A stretch of DNA of 63,615 nt from Slackia sp. (GCA_030527325.1 JAUNBA010000006.1:1-63615); one strand, 5' to 3'; positions 1-8,860 are shown, counted from the first letter of the stretch. Numbers and translations: made by a program. The notes: generated from the letters alone by a model not told the origin.

Positions 1-78
1 TACGGCTACGGCTACGGCTACGGAAAGCACCATCGCGAATGCCGCCGCGAACTGCGGATATCCACCATCCCTCCATAG
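1..78 (+). CDS. 3' end of an unidentified gene with a Tyr-Gly repeat tail
   Basis: Reading frame 1 is open from the window edge to a TAG at 76-78 and encodes four Tyr-Gly pairs followed by a basic His/Arg-rich tail of 17 residues. The DNA is a tandem TACGGC hexamer. Tyrosine-rich C-terminal tails with Gly spacers are typical of bacterial tyrosine autokinases of the CpsD/Wzc type, where they are the autophosphorylation site. That is an inference from the tail alone, because no kinase domain lies inside the window. It could equally be the end of another Gly/Tyr-rich protein, or a chance open frame. Confidence 0.35.
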   Translation, partial: YGYGYGYGKHHRECRRELRISTIPP

Positions 79-127
79 GGCGGGCGCCCCGTAAGCAACA
101 AAGTGGCATCCGATAACGCCCGTTTGT

Positions 128-133
128 TACAAT
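128..133 (+). promoter_or_regulatory. possible -10 box for the glucose-6-phosphate isomerase gene
   Basis: TACAAT lies about 85 bases before the isomerase start. The only -35 candidate is a weak TGGCAT at 104-109, 18 bases upstream. Confidence 0.3.
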
Positions 134-218
134 ACGCTGCACAATATGAAAATATCCAGATGGCGCGCGTTTTCGTGCGCCGTTTTATTGTTCCTGTCCT
201 TTCGAGAAAGAGACGTCC

Positions 219-1964
219 ATGCTCGCCAGCGAAACCGAAAAGCTCTACCCTGCAGCAAAAACTCTGGTGCGCGATAAGGTCGCAAGCCGCATCCAGGCGA
301 AAGACGCCGAATTGTACGCCTTCGACGAAGAAGCGTGCAGCTGCGCCGGCAATTTCATGGGATGGGCCGATTTGGCCAGCAACCCTCCCTATCCGTGCGA
401 GGAAATCCAGGCATTCGCCGAAGAAGCCATCGCAAGCGGCATCGAAACGGTGCTGCTCATCGGCCAGGGCGGCTCCACCCAAGCCCCCATGACCATCACC
501 AAATACAACAAGATCGACCGCAACGCCGTCGATTTCAAAGTGCTCGATTCCGTCTCACCCGTGCGCGTGCGCACCATCCTCACCGGCATCGATCTCGATA
601 AGACCCTGGTGCTCGTATCCAGCAAATCGGGCGGCACCATCGAAATGCGCAGCGTGCTCGACGCCGTGATCGACCATTTCGCCGAATCCATGCCGCACGA
701 AGCCGTCCCCGCGCACCTGGTCGCCATCACCGACCCGGGCAGCGGCCTTGAGGCCCGCGCCGCCGAAGAGCACTGGCGCGCCTGCTTCCTGGGCGAGCCC
801 ACCGTGGGCGGCCGCTTCAGCGCTCTTTCGGTATTCGGCCTGGTGCCTGCGGCGCTCGCCGGCATCGATCTCAAAGAATTCCTGGGGCATGCGCAAGAAG
901 CCGAAGCCGCCTGCAGCGAAGACGCCGTAGACAACCCGGCCATCGCGCTGGCGTCCTTCCTCTACGACAACTATCTGGCGGGCCGCGACAAGTTCTGCTT
1001 CTTCACGCCGAAGCGCGGTCGCGTGCTCGGCCTGTGGATCGAACAGCTGGTGGCGGAAAGCCTCGGCAAAAACGGCATCGGCATCCTGCCGAACATCGAA
1101 ATCGACACGTTGCTTTTGGCCGAAGACCCCAAAGACCGCTGCGTGATCACCTACTCCACCAAAACCGACCTGTGGGACGAGCGCAAGAACTTCGATCTGA
1201 GCCTCGCCTATCTCGACGACGCCATCCCGCGCCTTTCCTTCCGCATCGAAAGCGTGGCCGAGCTGGCCGAACACTTCGTCATGTGGGAATACGCCACGGC
1301 CATGTGCGGCTACCTCATGAAAGTCTGCCCCTTCGATCAGCCCGACGTGGCCTCCACCAAGGCGGCGGCGCTCGAAATCCTTGCCCAAGGCCAGCCCGAA
1401 CCCGATTTCGAGGAATCGTTCATCGGCCCCGTGCACATGGGCGAAGCCGAGGTCACCATGGCGCCGTGCGTACGCGCGCACAGCATCGAAGAAGCGCTGT
1501 ACAACCTGTTCGCCTCGGTCGAACCGGGCGATTACTTCGCGCTCAACGCGTTTCTGCCCTTCGACGGCGAAGGCCGCCGCGAAGCGCTGGAAACCATCCG
1601 CCACGGCGTGGCCGACAAGCTGGGCGTGGCATCCTGCCTCGAAATAGGCCCGCGCTATCTGCACTCCACCGGCCAGCTGCATAAAGGCGGCCCGAACAAG
1701 GGCGTCTTCCTGCTTATCTCGGCCGACGAGCTCAAGGACATCCCGCTTTCCCACGTGGAAGCCGAAAGCCTCGGAGCGCTCGCGAAAGCGCAAGCCGCGG
1801 CCGACCTTTCCATCCTGATAGAGCGCGGTCGCCGTTGTATGCATCTGCACCTGCCCGACAATTCCGGCGTCACCATCCGCGCGCTGGGCGATGCCGTCAT
1901 GAGCGTGCTCTACCGCATCGAAGCCGATCGCAAAGCCGCCGCAGAAGAAGGCGAGGGCGCATAG
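219..1964 (+). CDS. pgi: glucose-6-phosphate isomerase
   Basis: This 581-residue protein interconverts glucose-6-phosphate and fructose-6-phosphate in the cytoplasm. The SIS-type sugar-phosphate domains are marked by GQGGST (about residues 81-86) and by SSKSGGT (about 135-141), the phosphate-binding serine loop. RYLHSTGQLHKGGP near residue 490 is the conserved active-site segment seen in the isomerase half of transaldolase/isomerase fusion enzymes. That makes this a stand-alone member of that branch rather than the classic E. coli type. The ATG at 219 follows a GAAAGAG ribosome site. The gene is monocistronic and converges on panF, with a hairpin between them. The identification is firm. The exact branch is inferred from motif style. 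Confidence 0.9.
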   Translation: MLASETEKLYPAAKTLVRDKVASRIQAKDAELYAFDEEACSCAGNFMGWADLASNPPYPCEEIQAFAEEAIASGIETVLLIGQGGSTQAPMTITKYNKIDRNAVDFKVLDSVSPVRVRTILTGIDLDKTLVLVSSKSGGTIEMRSVLDAVIDHFAESMPHEAVPAHLVAITDPGSGLEARAAEEHWRACFLGEPTVGGRFSALSVFGLVPAALAGIDLKEFLGHAQEAEAACSEDAVDNPAIALASFLYDNYLAGRDKFCFFTPKRGRVLGLWIEQLVAESLGKNGIGILPNIEIDTLLLAEDPKDRCVITYSTKTDLWDERKNFDLSLAYLDDAIPRLSFRIESVAELAEHFVMWEYATAMCGYLMKVCPFDQPDVASTKAAALEILAQGQPEPDFEESFIGPVHMGEAEVTMAPCVRAHSIEEALYNLFASVEPGDYFALNAFLPFDGEGRREALETIRHGVADKLGVASCLEIGPRYLHSTGQLHKGGPNKGVFLLISADELKDIPLSHVEAESLGALAKAQAAADLSILIERGRRCMHLHLPDNSGVTIRALGDAVMSVLYRIEADRKAAAEEGEGA

Positions 1965-2051
1965 CGCCGAATCACCCGAGGCGCAAAGACGACATCACGC
2001 CTCTGCTCGCTGCCGCGCGCTACGCGCCGCGCCATCCCAGACAGAGGACGC

Positions 2052-2085
2052 ACGGAGGGCCCGGGCATATGCCCGGGCCCTCCGT
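2052..2085. terminator. perfect 34-base palindrome between convergent pgi and panF
   Basis: The two 17-base arms match exactly with no spacer (core GGGCCCGGGCATATGCCC). The element lies between the stop codons of two convergent genes, so a bidirectional terminator is the simplest reading. A T-tract is weak on both sides. Confidence 0.6.
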
Positions 2086-2141
2086 CGCTTTCACGCTCGC
2101 CGGTCGCCTCGTAACCCGACGATACGCACTTGCCGAACGCC

Positions 2142-3638
2142 CTACTTCTCGGGGAAGAACACCGCCAGCGCCTTTTCGTCGCTCGGCTTGCCCATATACG
2201 AGCCGGCCACCATGAGCAACAGCGCCACGGTGATGCCGATAACGATCTGATGCAGGCCGAACAGCCTGAATCCGACCGCCATGCAGACACAATACGTCAG
2301 CGTGCCGCCCACCATGGACGCCACGGCGCCCGTCTTGTTGGCCCGCCTCCAGAACAACGCGCCCACGAACACCCAGCAAAACGCCGTTTCCAGGCCGCCG
2401 AACGCGAACATATTGATCTTCCAAATCACATCGGGCGGCGTGATGGACAGCACGAACACGATGATGCCGATGACAAGCGTGGACACCTGGCTGAAACGCG
2501 CGACCGCGGCATCGGCGGGAGCGGAGCCGCGCTCTTCGGCGCGATGCAGCCACAGGTCCTTCACGATAGCCGAAGACGACGCGATCAACAGCGACGACAC
2601 CGTCGAAATCGAAGCCGCCACAGGCCCCACGATGGCAATGCCCGCCAGCCACGGCGGCAAGGTCTGCGCGATGGCGAGAGGAATGATGTTGTCGACGCTT
2701 CCGCCGTACGCCGCCACGTCCTCGGTCAGCACGCCGGCGGCAAGCGTCCCCAACGCCGTGACGCCGATCATCATGGCGCCGATGATGACCGTGCCCCAGA
2801 TCATGGCCTTGTGCAGCGATTTCGTATCCTTGTATCCCATGCAGCGCACCGCCGACTGCGGCAAGCAGAACGTCAGCACGCCCACCAGCAGCCACTGGGT
2901 GAAATACAGCGACACGGGCATGGCGCCGCCCGCCGTGGGTTCAAGCAATGCGGGATTGTTCGCCTCGATGGTCGCCATCACGTTCTCATACCCGCCGCCG
3001 GCCGAAAGGATGCCGCCAGCAAGCACGGCGATGCCCACCAGCATGGCGATGCCGCACAACGCGTCGGTCAACGCCACGCCGCGAAAGCCGCCGACGGCCG
3101 TGAACACCACCACCGCGATACCGAACAAGAACAAGCCCGTCACATACGAATACCCGGTCACGGCCTCGAACAGCTTCGCGCCGCCTACGAACTGCGCCAC
3201 CATAGTGGCCCCGAAGAACAGCACCAGGATCAAAGCCGCGGCCGTCGCCAACGCGTTCGATCCGTAGCGCGCACGGATAACGTCGATCACCGTGACGGCT
3301 CCGAGCTTGCGCGACACAAGCGCCATCTTCTTGCCCATGATGCCGTACAGCAAAAGCAGCGTGACCACCTGCACCGTCGCCATATAGACCCAGCCGAAGC
3401 CGACGTTCCACGCCTGACCGGGGCCGCCGACGAACGAACTGACCGATCCGTAGGTGGCGATGGTGGTCATCGCCAGCACGAACGCGCCCAAAGCACGATC
3501 GCCGATGAAGTATTCCTTCACGAAGCCCTCGCGCGAAACACGACGCGACCGGCGGCGCACCGCCAGCGCCATGGCAAGCGCCGCCAGCAGAAACACGCAG
3601 ATGGGAAGCAGGCCTGCAAGGCCGATGCCGTTATGCAT
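2142..3638 (-). CDS. panF: sodium:pantothenate symporter (SSS family)
   Basis: This 498-residue membrane protein of the sodium:solute symporter family has about 13 hydrophobic helices. Recognisable family segments are EYFIGDRALG (about 44-53), YGSVSSFVGGPG (about 64-75), the sodium-site region GPVAASISTVSSLL, and a helix-rich C-terminus. PanF imports pantothenate, the coenzyme A precursor, with sodium. The ATG at 3638 has a strong GAGGAGG site. Longer in-frame starts further upstream would add an Arg-rich stretch that overlaps the yhdT-like gene. The start overlaps the end of that gene by 8 bases, the same pairing as yhdT-panF in enterobacteria. This context supports pantothenate over other SSS substrates, although the sequence alone cannot prove the substrate. 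Confidence 0.85.
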   Translation of the reverse strand: MHNGIGLAGLLPICVFLLAALAMALAVRRRSRRVSREGFVKEYFIGDRALGAFVLAMTTIATYGSVSSFVGGPGQAWNVGFGWVYMATVQVVTLLLLYGIMGKKMALVSRKLGAVTVIDVIRARYGSNALATAAALILVLFFGATMVAQFVGGAKLFEAVTGYSYVTGLFLFGIAVVVFTAVGGFRGVALTDALCGIAMLVGIAVLAGGILSAGGGYENVMATIEANNPALLEPTAGGAMPVSLYFTQWLLVGVLTFCLPQSAVRCMGYKDTKSLHKAMIWGTVIIGAMMIGVTALGTLAAGVLTEDVAAYGGSVDNIIPLAIAQTLPPWLAGIAIVGPVAASISTVSSLLIASSSAIVKDLWLHRAEERGSAPADAAVARFSQVSTLVIGIIVFVLSITPPDVIWKINMFAFGGLETAFCWVFVGALFWRRANKTGAVASMVGGTLTYCVCMAVGFRLFGLHQIVIGITVALLLMVAGSYMGKPSDEKALAVFFPEK

Positions 3639-3984
3639 GGCGCCCCTCCTCGCACGAAGCATGCGCAGACGCGACGCGATCGGCCGTCGGCGCGGACGAG
3701 CCATCGCACGTATCCGCGCCGTCCGCGTCATCGTCCAAGTCGAAATCGACGAACACCTTCTTTGCCAGAAACACCGCCGCCGCGATGGCGAACAGCCAGG
3801 TGCCCACGGTACCGCCCACGATCCACAACGGGGTGCCGCATATCTCGATATCGCTGCCGGCCAGGCCGAACCCGCCCGCCGTCCACACCGCGATGCACAA
3901 CGCCAGCGCGATCAGCGTCGCTTTGGCCTCCTTGTTCGCCTGAAGCATCTTCCGGCGATACGTCCAATCGTCTTTCGACGCCAT
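3631..3984 (-). CDS. YhdT-like DUF997 membrane protein
   Basis: This 117-residue protein has a charged N-terminus (KDDWTYRRKMLQANKEAKAT), two hydrophobic helices (about 24-40 and 48-72) and an acidic tail. The layout, with KEA before the first helix and a PLWI..G.....W turn, matches the DUF997/YhdT family. These are small partner proteins usually encoded immediately before panF, as here. Their molecular role is not established. The ATG at 3984 follows a textbook AAGGAGG, which makes it a better start than the further ATG at 4029. The stop codon overlaps the panF start, so translation is probably coupled. Confidence 0.8.
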   Translation of the reverse strand: MASKDDWTYRRKMLQANKEAKATLIALALCIAVWTAGGFGLAGSDIEICGTPLWIVGGTVGTWLFAIAAAVFLAKKVFVDFDLDDDADGADTCDGSSAPTADRVASAHASCEEGRHA

Positions 3985-4203
3985 GAACAATCCCTCCTTT
4001 TCCTTCATGAACGCCGCCGCCCGCCCCATGGCGCAAGACCGTGAAAGGTCGGCGCCTGATCAAAGCGGCACGAAGCATTGTATCGATACCGCCGCCTACG
4101 CGCCGATAAGGTCTCCCTCTGCGCACGAGACATGCCGAACAGGATGAAATACGTGCATTCACCTGCGAAGACGCTTGCATCGTCGCGCAATCGATAGTAC
4201 GGT

Positions 4204-4223
4204 TTCTGCGGGGTTCTGCGGGG
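4204..4223 (+). repeat. 10-base direct tandem repeat
   Basis: TTCTGCGGGG occurs twice in immediate succession, about 30 bases before the start of the transposase-like gene. It lies in the 266-base gap shared with the divergent yhdT-panF operon. No function can be assigned. Confidence 0.5.
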
Positions 4224-4250
4224 TGTCGCATCGATGGCGAAAGGGAGGTC

Positions 4251-5831
4251 ATGCATCTCAAAAAAATAAAGCGCAACGGAAGAACGTACCTTTCCGTCGT
4301 GCAGAACTACCGCGAAGGCGGCACCACCAAGACGAAAACCGTGGAGACCATCGGCTACGCCGACGAATACGAGCAGGACTATGCCGACCCCGTTGCCCAC
4401 TTCGAGGCCTACGTGGCACGTCTCAACGACCGCAAGAAACGCGAGGAACTGCCCGTCGCCTTCTCGTTTCCGCGCAATTGCACCATAGACGGCAACCGCA
4501 CCGAATCGGCGCGATGGGGCGCAGGAATCGCCCTCGCCTATCTCGATGCGCTCGAGGCGAAGGCCGTCGTCGCCCGCGAGCACGGCACGGGACCCGATGC
4601 CGAAACGCAGGCGGCGCGTGTTTTCGAACTGTTCGCCACCGAGCGCATCCTGCATGCCACCCCGAAGCGCGAAACCTGGGAACGCCGCGAGTCGTTTCCG
4701 CGCGCGTGCGATTTCAGCTTGGCCGAAGCCTATCGCGCGCTTTCGGCCATCGCCGCGGCCGACCGCGCCACCGCCACGCGTATGCGACGCGCCTACGAGC
4801 GCATTCGTCCCGACCATGCGCCGGCGCGCTGCGTCTACGTCATCCTGGAAACGTTCGCCTTCGCCGACACCGACGACGTCGATGCGGCCGACGCGACGCA
4901 GGCATCGAACGGCGAAACGGCGGTCTGCCTCGCCATGGTGCTCGACGAGGACGGGATGCCCGCCGCCTACCGCCTGCTTGCAGCCGATCCCGACGCTCAC
5001 GCGATCGAAACCGTCTGCCGCGATGTGAAATCGTCGCTCGGAGCGCGGCGCGTCGTGCTGGTCGCAGGACGGCTGCGCGACGCCGACGCCATAGCGGAAA
5101 TGCTCGCGACCCACGGCGACGGCTTCATCATGCATCGCAGCCTTGCGACCGCGGTGGCCGATATGCGCTGTTGGGCCGCCGATGACGACGGCTACACCAC
5201 CAGCCATTCGGGCAACTACCGCATCAAATCACGCATCCGTCCCATGGCGGGCGCCATGGGCAATGCGGGCGATACGGACCTCGAAGGGGCCGAAGAGCAT
5301 GCCGGCGTCGTACGAGACATCGTGCTGTGGGGCCGCGATTACGCCCTGCGCACGAAAGCACGCAGGGGCAAGACCCGTCCCGCCGAACAATCGCTCGACG
5401 GATACGCCTGCCTGGTCACGAGCGAAACCCATATGCCGGCCGCAGACGTCTTCCACCTCTACCGCGAACTGTGGCGTCTGGTCGAACCGTTCCAGGTGCT
5501 GGAATCGGACTTCTCCCCCTCGCCGTATCCCACGCCGCGCGCCGACCACATACGCGCCCACTTCTCGCTGTGCTATGCAGCGTTTTTCGCGCTGCGCCTG
5601 ATGCGCAGCGACCTGCACTGGCGCTACAACGCAGCCCAGGTGGCGGAGGCACTCGTACGCATGGAAGGCGGCTACCTCGCCGAGAATTGGTTCTTGTTCG
5701 GCTACCGCAGCCCGGTCAGCGATGCCATCGAAAACGCGGTCGGCGTCGATGCGGCCCGTCGCCTGCGCACGCGCCAGGACATCCGACGCGGCATCGCCGA
5801 GGCACGGCGCCATATACGCCGAGAATCATAA
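4251..5831 (+). CDS. IS1634-type transposase homologue lacking catalytic residues (apparently domesticated)
   Basis: This intact 526-residue protein shares the IS1634/IS4-group architecture. The N-terminus (KRNGRTYLSVVQNYREGG, residues 7-24) is the usual IS1634 opening. A central RNase H-like region and the C-terminal GYACLVTSE...YRELWRLVEPFQVLESDF block follow. The catalytic positions are gone. The first Asp is replaced by Ile198 (VILETFAF). The second is Gly273 (VLVAGR instead of VADR). In the Y-2-R-3-E-6-K signature only Tyr404 remains, with Leu407, Val411 and Glu418 replacing Arg, Glu and Lys. Start ATG follows GGGAGG. No terminal inverted repeats or target duplication are visible. A clean terminator and an intact frame over 1.5 kb suggest selection for a new, non-transposing role such as DNA binding. 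That role is inferred. Confidence 0.75.
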   Translation: MHLKKIKRNGRTYLSVVQNYREGGTTKTKTVETIGYADEYEQDYADPVAHFEAYVARLNDRKKREELPVAFSFPRNCTIDGNRTESARWGAGIALAYLDALEAKAVVAREHGTGPDAETQAARVFELFATERILHATPKRETWERRESFPRACDFSLAEAYRALSAIAAADRATATRMRRAYERIRPDHAPARCVYVILETFAFADTDDVDAADATQASNGETAVCLAMVLDEDGMPAAYRLLAADPDAHAIETVCRDVKSSLGARRVVLVAGRLRDADAIAEMLATHGDGFIMHRSLATAVADMRCWAADDDGYTTSHSGNYRIKSRIRPMAGAMGNAGDTDLEGAEEHAGVVRDIVLWGRDYALRTKARRGKTRPAEQSLDGYACLVTSETHMPAADVFHLYRELWRLVEPFQVLESDFSPSPYPTPRADHIRAHFSLCYAAFFALRLMRSDLHWRYNAAQVAEALVRMEGGYLAENWFLFGYRSPVSDAIENAVGVDAARRLRTRQDIRRGIAEARRHIRRES

Positions 5832-5847
5832 CCGCACCCGCAATATG

Positions 5848-5879
5848 AAAACGCCGCACCCGAACGGATGCGGCGTTTT
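5848..5879. terminator. bidirectional terminator hairpin
   Basis: An 11-base stem (AAAACGCCGCA with its complement) around a 10-base loop lies between the convergent transposase-like and LytTR genes. A-runs and T-runs on the two sides let it work in both directions. Confidence 0.85.
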
Positions 5880-5908
5880 CGCTATTCACCGAATGGTGCG
5901 AAAAAACG

Positions 5909-6622
5909 TTAGAGGCCCAATGCCTTTTTCAGCGTGGATACGCGGCGACGAGACACGGGAATCTTCTCTTCGACGCCGTTGAGCGTGAGCAGCAGCGTGC
6001 CGCCGGAGACGGGCTCGACTTCCTCCACCATGGCAAGATTTACCAGGTAGCCGCGATGCACGCGGAAAAACCCGTGGCCGTCGAGACGCTTTTCCAGCTG
6101 CGCAAGCGACACCGTGGAAAAATAGCGGTCGACATCGGTCTGCAGGTAGGCATAATCATCGCGCGCCATGACATAGCGGATGCTATCGATGGAGATGAGG
6201 ATCTTCTTGCCGCTCTTCTCGACAGGAATGCGCTCGGACTGCGTGGCTTTCACATGCAGCGACACGTACTCGGTGGCCCTGTTGACCGCCTGATGCAAGC
6301 GATCGATCTCGACGGGCTTCACCAAATAGTCGATGGCATTCACCTTGAAGCCCTCGAGCGCATGCTCGCTGTAAGCCGTGACGAAAATGACCGCTGGGGG
6401 ATTTTTCAAACGCTGCAGCGCTTCGGCGAATTGGATGCCCGTCACTTCCGGCATGCTGACGTCGAGGAACAGCACATCGACCGGATAGCTCTGCATTTTC
6501 TCAATGGCCTCACGCACGCTTGCCGCTTCGGCCAACACATCGACGCCGCCGACCTCGCCCAGCAGATAGCGCAGTTCGGAACGCGCGGGCGCTTCGTCGT
6601 CTACGATAATCGCGTTAAGCAA
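5909..6622 (-). CDS. LytTR-family response regulator
   Basis: This is a two-domain regulator. The receiver domain (about 1-120) has an acidic pair in IIVDDE, phospho-acceptor Asp in VLFLDVSMP (residue 54 from this start) and the conserved Lys in DYLVKPV. A LytTR DNA-binding domain follows (about 135-235, with RVHRGYLVNL and IPVSRRR). The start is set at a TTG with GGAGG five bases upstream, which places IIVDDE at the very N-terminus as is normal. GTG/ATG codons at 6637/6634 lack a properly spaced site. LytTR regulators pair with LytS-type kinases. The only one here is at 11452-12750, in another operon, and could be the partner. Targets are unknown. Confidence 0.87.
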   Translation of the reverse strand: MLNAIIVDDEAPARSELRYLLGEVGGVDVLAEAASVREAIEKMQSYPVDVLFLDVSMPEVTGIQFAEALQRLKNPPAVIFVTAYSEHALEGFKVNAIDYLVKPVEIDRLHQAVNRATEYVSLHVKATQSERIPVEKSGKKILISIDSIRYVMARDDYAYLQTDVDRYFSTVSLAQLEKRLDGHGFFRVHRGYLVNLAMVEEVEPVSGGTLLLTLNGVEEKIPVSRRRVSTLKKALGL

Positions 6623-6676
6623 AACGTCCTCCATCACCCTTGGCGAACGCTGCAGTTCGCCTGATACCGTCTCTGC

Positions 6677-6705
6677 ATATTAGCCGAAATGCCAACCATC
6701 GTGAA
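6677..6705 (-). promoter_or_regulatory. promoter of the LytTR regulator gene
   Basis: On the minus strand TTCACG and TAATAT are separated by 17 bases, about 55 bases before the chosen TTG start. The rest of the gap from 6706 to 7126 shows no convincing gene. Confidence 0.5.
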
Positions 6706-7126
6706 GCAGTTGAAGCGGAATGGGACAGCACGCCCATCATTATTTTCAGGCGGCGCGGCGCGATCCGTCGAAACAACCGTTAACCGTCAAATACGCGCCG
6801 CTCGTGAACGGTTATACGCCGGTCGCCGCCGAGCAGCGTTCAGCAAAGCGATGTCTCCCCGATCCGAGCGCCCTGTCGCATAGGCGTCGATGTCGCCGGC
6901 GCGCATGCGGCTACGCGCTCGAAAAGCCCCGGCGAAGCGGCACAACCGGCGCAAGGCAGGCGTGCCACCCGCGAGCGGCGGGTAAAACGGGGTGCCGGAG
7001 AAATCGACCGGCAGACGAAGCCGGGGCTCCGAAGGCGCCTACGCGCCGGATGACGGGCCGCAACCACTCGAGAAAATAGCGGACCCGAAAAGCCGAACGG
7101 GCCCGCGTGCGGCCCTGCGCATAAAA

Positions 7127-7151
7127 AAACGCCGCTCATCGAGCGGCGTTT
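7127..7151 (-). terminator. terminator of the tRNA-Ser gene
   Basis: An 11-base perfect stem (AAACGCCGCTC with its complement) with a 3-base loop is followed on the minus strand by a T-tract, 9 bases after the tRNA CCA end. Confidence 0.9.
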
Positions 7152-7159
7152 GAAGTTCC

Positions 7160-7251
7160 TGGCGGAGAGATGGGGATTCGAACCCCAGATACGCTTTTGG
7201 CGCATACACGATTTCCAATCGTGCTCCTTCGGCCAGCTCGGACATCTCTCC
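7160..7251 (-). tRNA. tRNA-Ser (anticodon GGA)
   Basis: Read on the minus strand the acceptor stem is GGAGAGA paired with TCTCTCC, with discriminator G and an encoded CCA (7160-7162). The anticodon loop is GATTGGAAATC, giving anticodon GGA for serine UCC/UCU codons. The TpsiC arm is GGGGTTCGAATCCCC. A long variable arm (GTATGCGCCAAAAGCGTAT) marks it as class II, as expected for serine. It has its own promoter and terminator, so it is a single-gene unit. Confidence 0.97.
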
Positions 7252-7283
7252 GTAAGCGCATGCAGTTCATGCAGCGGCAATAA

Positions 7284-7292
7284 ATTATAGCA
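7284..7292 (-). promoter_or_regulatory. extended -10 promoter of tRNA-Ser
   Basis: The minus strand reads TGCTATAAT, about 33 bases before the tRNA 5' end. The surrounding T-rich stretch is unlike the local high-G+C background. Confidence 0.75.
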
Positions 7293-7333
7293 AAACTTCC
7301 GAAAAAGGGAACACGAATTCGGAAATTAAAATA

Positions 7334-7364
7334 AACGAGGGAGACCGCGAAGGCCTCCCTCGTT
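7334..7364 (-). terminator. terminator of the foldase lipoprotein gene
   Basis: A 10-base stem (AACGAGGGAG with its complement) is followed on the minus strand by a T-rich run. It lies 44 bases after the prsA-like stop codon. Confidence 0.8.
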
Positions 7365-7407
7365 CCGTGCATATAACGCCTCGCGCTCGTGCGCTGCAGG
7401 ACGGCCG

Positions 7408-8640
7408 TTAAGAAGCGGCCGGCTGGCTTTCGGGAGCCTGGCCCTCGGCGGATGCATCGGCACCCTGCTCGGATGCGGCATCGCCCTCGGCCTGAGCATC
7501 CTGGGAAGCGGCGGCGTCTTCGCCCTCGGCAGGCTGGCCCTCGCCGGGAACGCCGGGAGCGGCCTGCTCCTCATGCTGGGTGGGGGTCACGCCGGAGGTG
7601 TCCACATCGTAGGCAAGGCCGCTGGGCTTCTCATTGATCACGATGTCGGCGGATTCCTTGTAGCCCTTGTACCAATCGCTGTACGCCTGATTCTTGCTGG
7701 AGGTTTCGAGCGACTTACGGATGTTGTCGGCGAACTCGGCGGGAACCTGATCGATGGAGGTCACTTCCTCGGGAGCGGTGAATACATCGGTGCATTTGAT
7801 GATATGGATGCCGTAGTTCGTGGTGACAAGGCCGCTCACCTGGTCTTTCTCAAGGCCGTTCAGAGCGGTCTGATACTCCTCGACAAACGAGGTCAGCTTA
7901 TCCCAGCCCACGTTGCCGCCGTCGGCCTTCGAGCCCTCGTCGGTGGAATACTGGCTTGCCGCCTCGGCGAAGTCGAGCTCACCCGCATTGATCTTGTCGA
8001 GCACTTCCTGAGCGGTGGCCTGATCGTCGGAAGCGAACAGGATATGGCTCGACTTCTTGGCGCCGTCATACGCCGAAGCGTACATCTGCGCGTACTGGGC
8101 CAGTTCCTCGTCGGTGGGCTCGGTCGCGGTAGCCACCTTGTCCTTCAAGCCCGTCTCGGTGAGGTTCAGCTTGATCATATCGCGGTACTGCGCTTCGGTC
8201 ATGCCCACCGTCTGCAGCGCCTTCTCCCACTCCTCGTCGGTGGGATAGTACGTGCGCATCTGCGCGATCTGGTCGTCGATCTGAGAATCCTCCACCTTGA
8301 CGCCGTTTTCGTCGGCCGCCTGGCGAATGAGTTCCTGGCTCACGTAGAAGTCGATGACCTGCTCGCGCACCTTGCCGGCGTCCATGCCGTTATCGACCAT
8401 CCACTGCGCCCATGCCTTGTCGTCGGCAAGATTGTTGCTTTCGCGGAAGTTCTTCACATACGCGGTGATAGCCTTCTCGCCCAGCTCGGTGCCGTTGACC
8501 GTGGCGGCGACGCCTTCGGACGTGTCCGAAATATCGGCGCCCGCGCTATCGTTGCCGCCTGAGCATGCGACCAAGCCCAGGCCGCACGTGACGGCCAAGG
8601 CCGCCGTGCACGCCGCTTTGAACAAGCCGGAAATTTTCAT
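7408..8640 (-). CDS. PrsA/SurA-type foldase lipoprotein (parvulin peptidyl-prolyl isomerase)
   Basis: This 410-residue exported lipoprotein has a signal peptide with lipobox LVAC, giving lipidated Cys26. A SurA_N-like helical chaperone region follows (about 45-200, starting VAATVNGTELGEKAI). Next is a parvulin rotamase domain (about 200-295: SHILFASDDQATAQEVLDKI, GGNVGW and the final YGIHIIKC). The last 60 residues are a low-complexity Ala/Glu/Gln-rich tail. Proteins of this kind catalyse proline isomerisation and help fold secreted proteins outside the membrane. The start ATG has a GAGAGG site. Longer in-frame starts upstream lack a signal peptide. It is transcribed alone. Confidence 0.88.
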   Translation of the reverse strand: MKISGLFKAACTAALAVTCGLGLVACSGGNDSAGADISDTSEGVAATVNGTELGEKAITAYVKNFRESNNLADDKAWAQWMVDNGMDAGKVREQVIDFYVSQELIRQAADENGVKVEDSQIDDQIAQMRTYYPTDEEWEKALQTVGMTEAQYRDMIKLNLTETGLKDKVATATEPTDEELAQYAQMYASAYDGAKKSSHILFASDDQATAQEVLDKINAGELDFAEAASQYSTDEGSKADGGNVGWDKLTSFVEEYQTALNGLEKDQVSGLVTTNYGIHIIKCTDVFTAPEEVTSIDQVPAEFADNIRKSLETSSKNQAYSDWYKGYKESADIVINEKPSGLAYDVDTSGVTPTQHEEQAAPGVPGEGQPAEGEDAAASQDAQAEGDAASEQGADASAEGQAPESQPAAS

Positions 8641-8790
8641 ACATAACACCTCTCGAAACGGTAATGCAAGGGGCTGCCCCTTCGATGCCCCTTGGAATCG
8701 GCGCCCGTATTGTCCCACACGCCCCAAACCGGGGCGATGCGTCCACAATACACCCACACGGGACGCGCGTTTTCCCCACCTCGCACTACG

Positions 8791-8815
8791 AAAACGCGCG
8801 CAGCGGACGCGTTTT
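8791..8815. terminator. second hairpin downstream of typA
   Basis: AAAACGCG and CGCGTTTT form an 8-base stem with T-runs on both strands. No plus-strand gene precedes it, so it most likely backs up the typA terminator. Confidence 0.45.
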
Positions 8816-8860
8816 TTCCCGTATGGGGACGAAAGACCCGAAGCACGCGCGAAAAAAAAC

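Noticed and set aside
3985..5908. Intact insertion sequence around the transposase-like gene
   Set aside because: I see no matching terminal inverted repeats or flanking target duplication, and the catalytic residues are missing.
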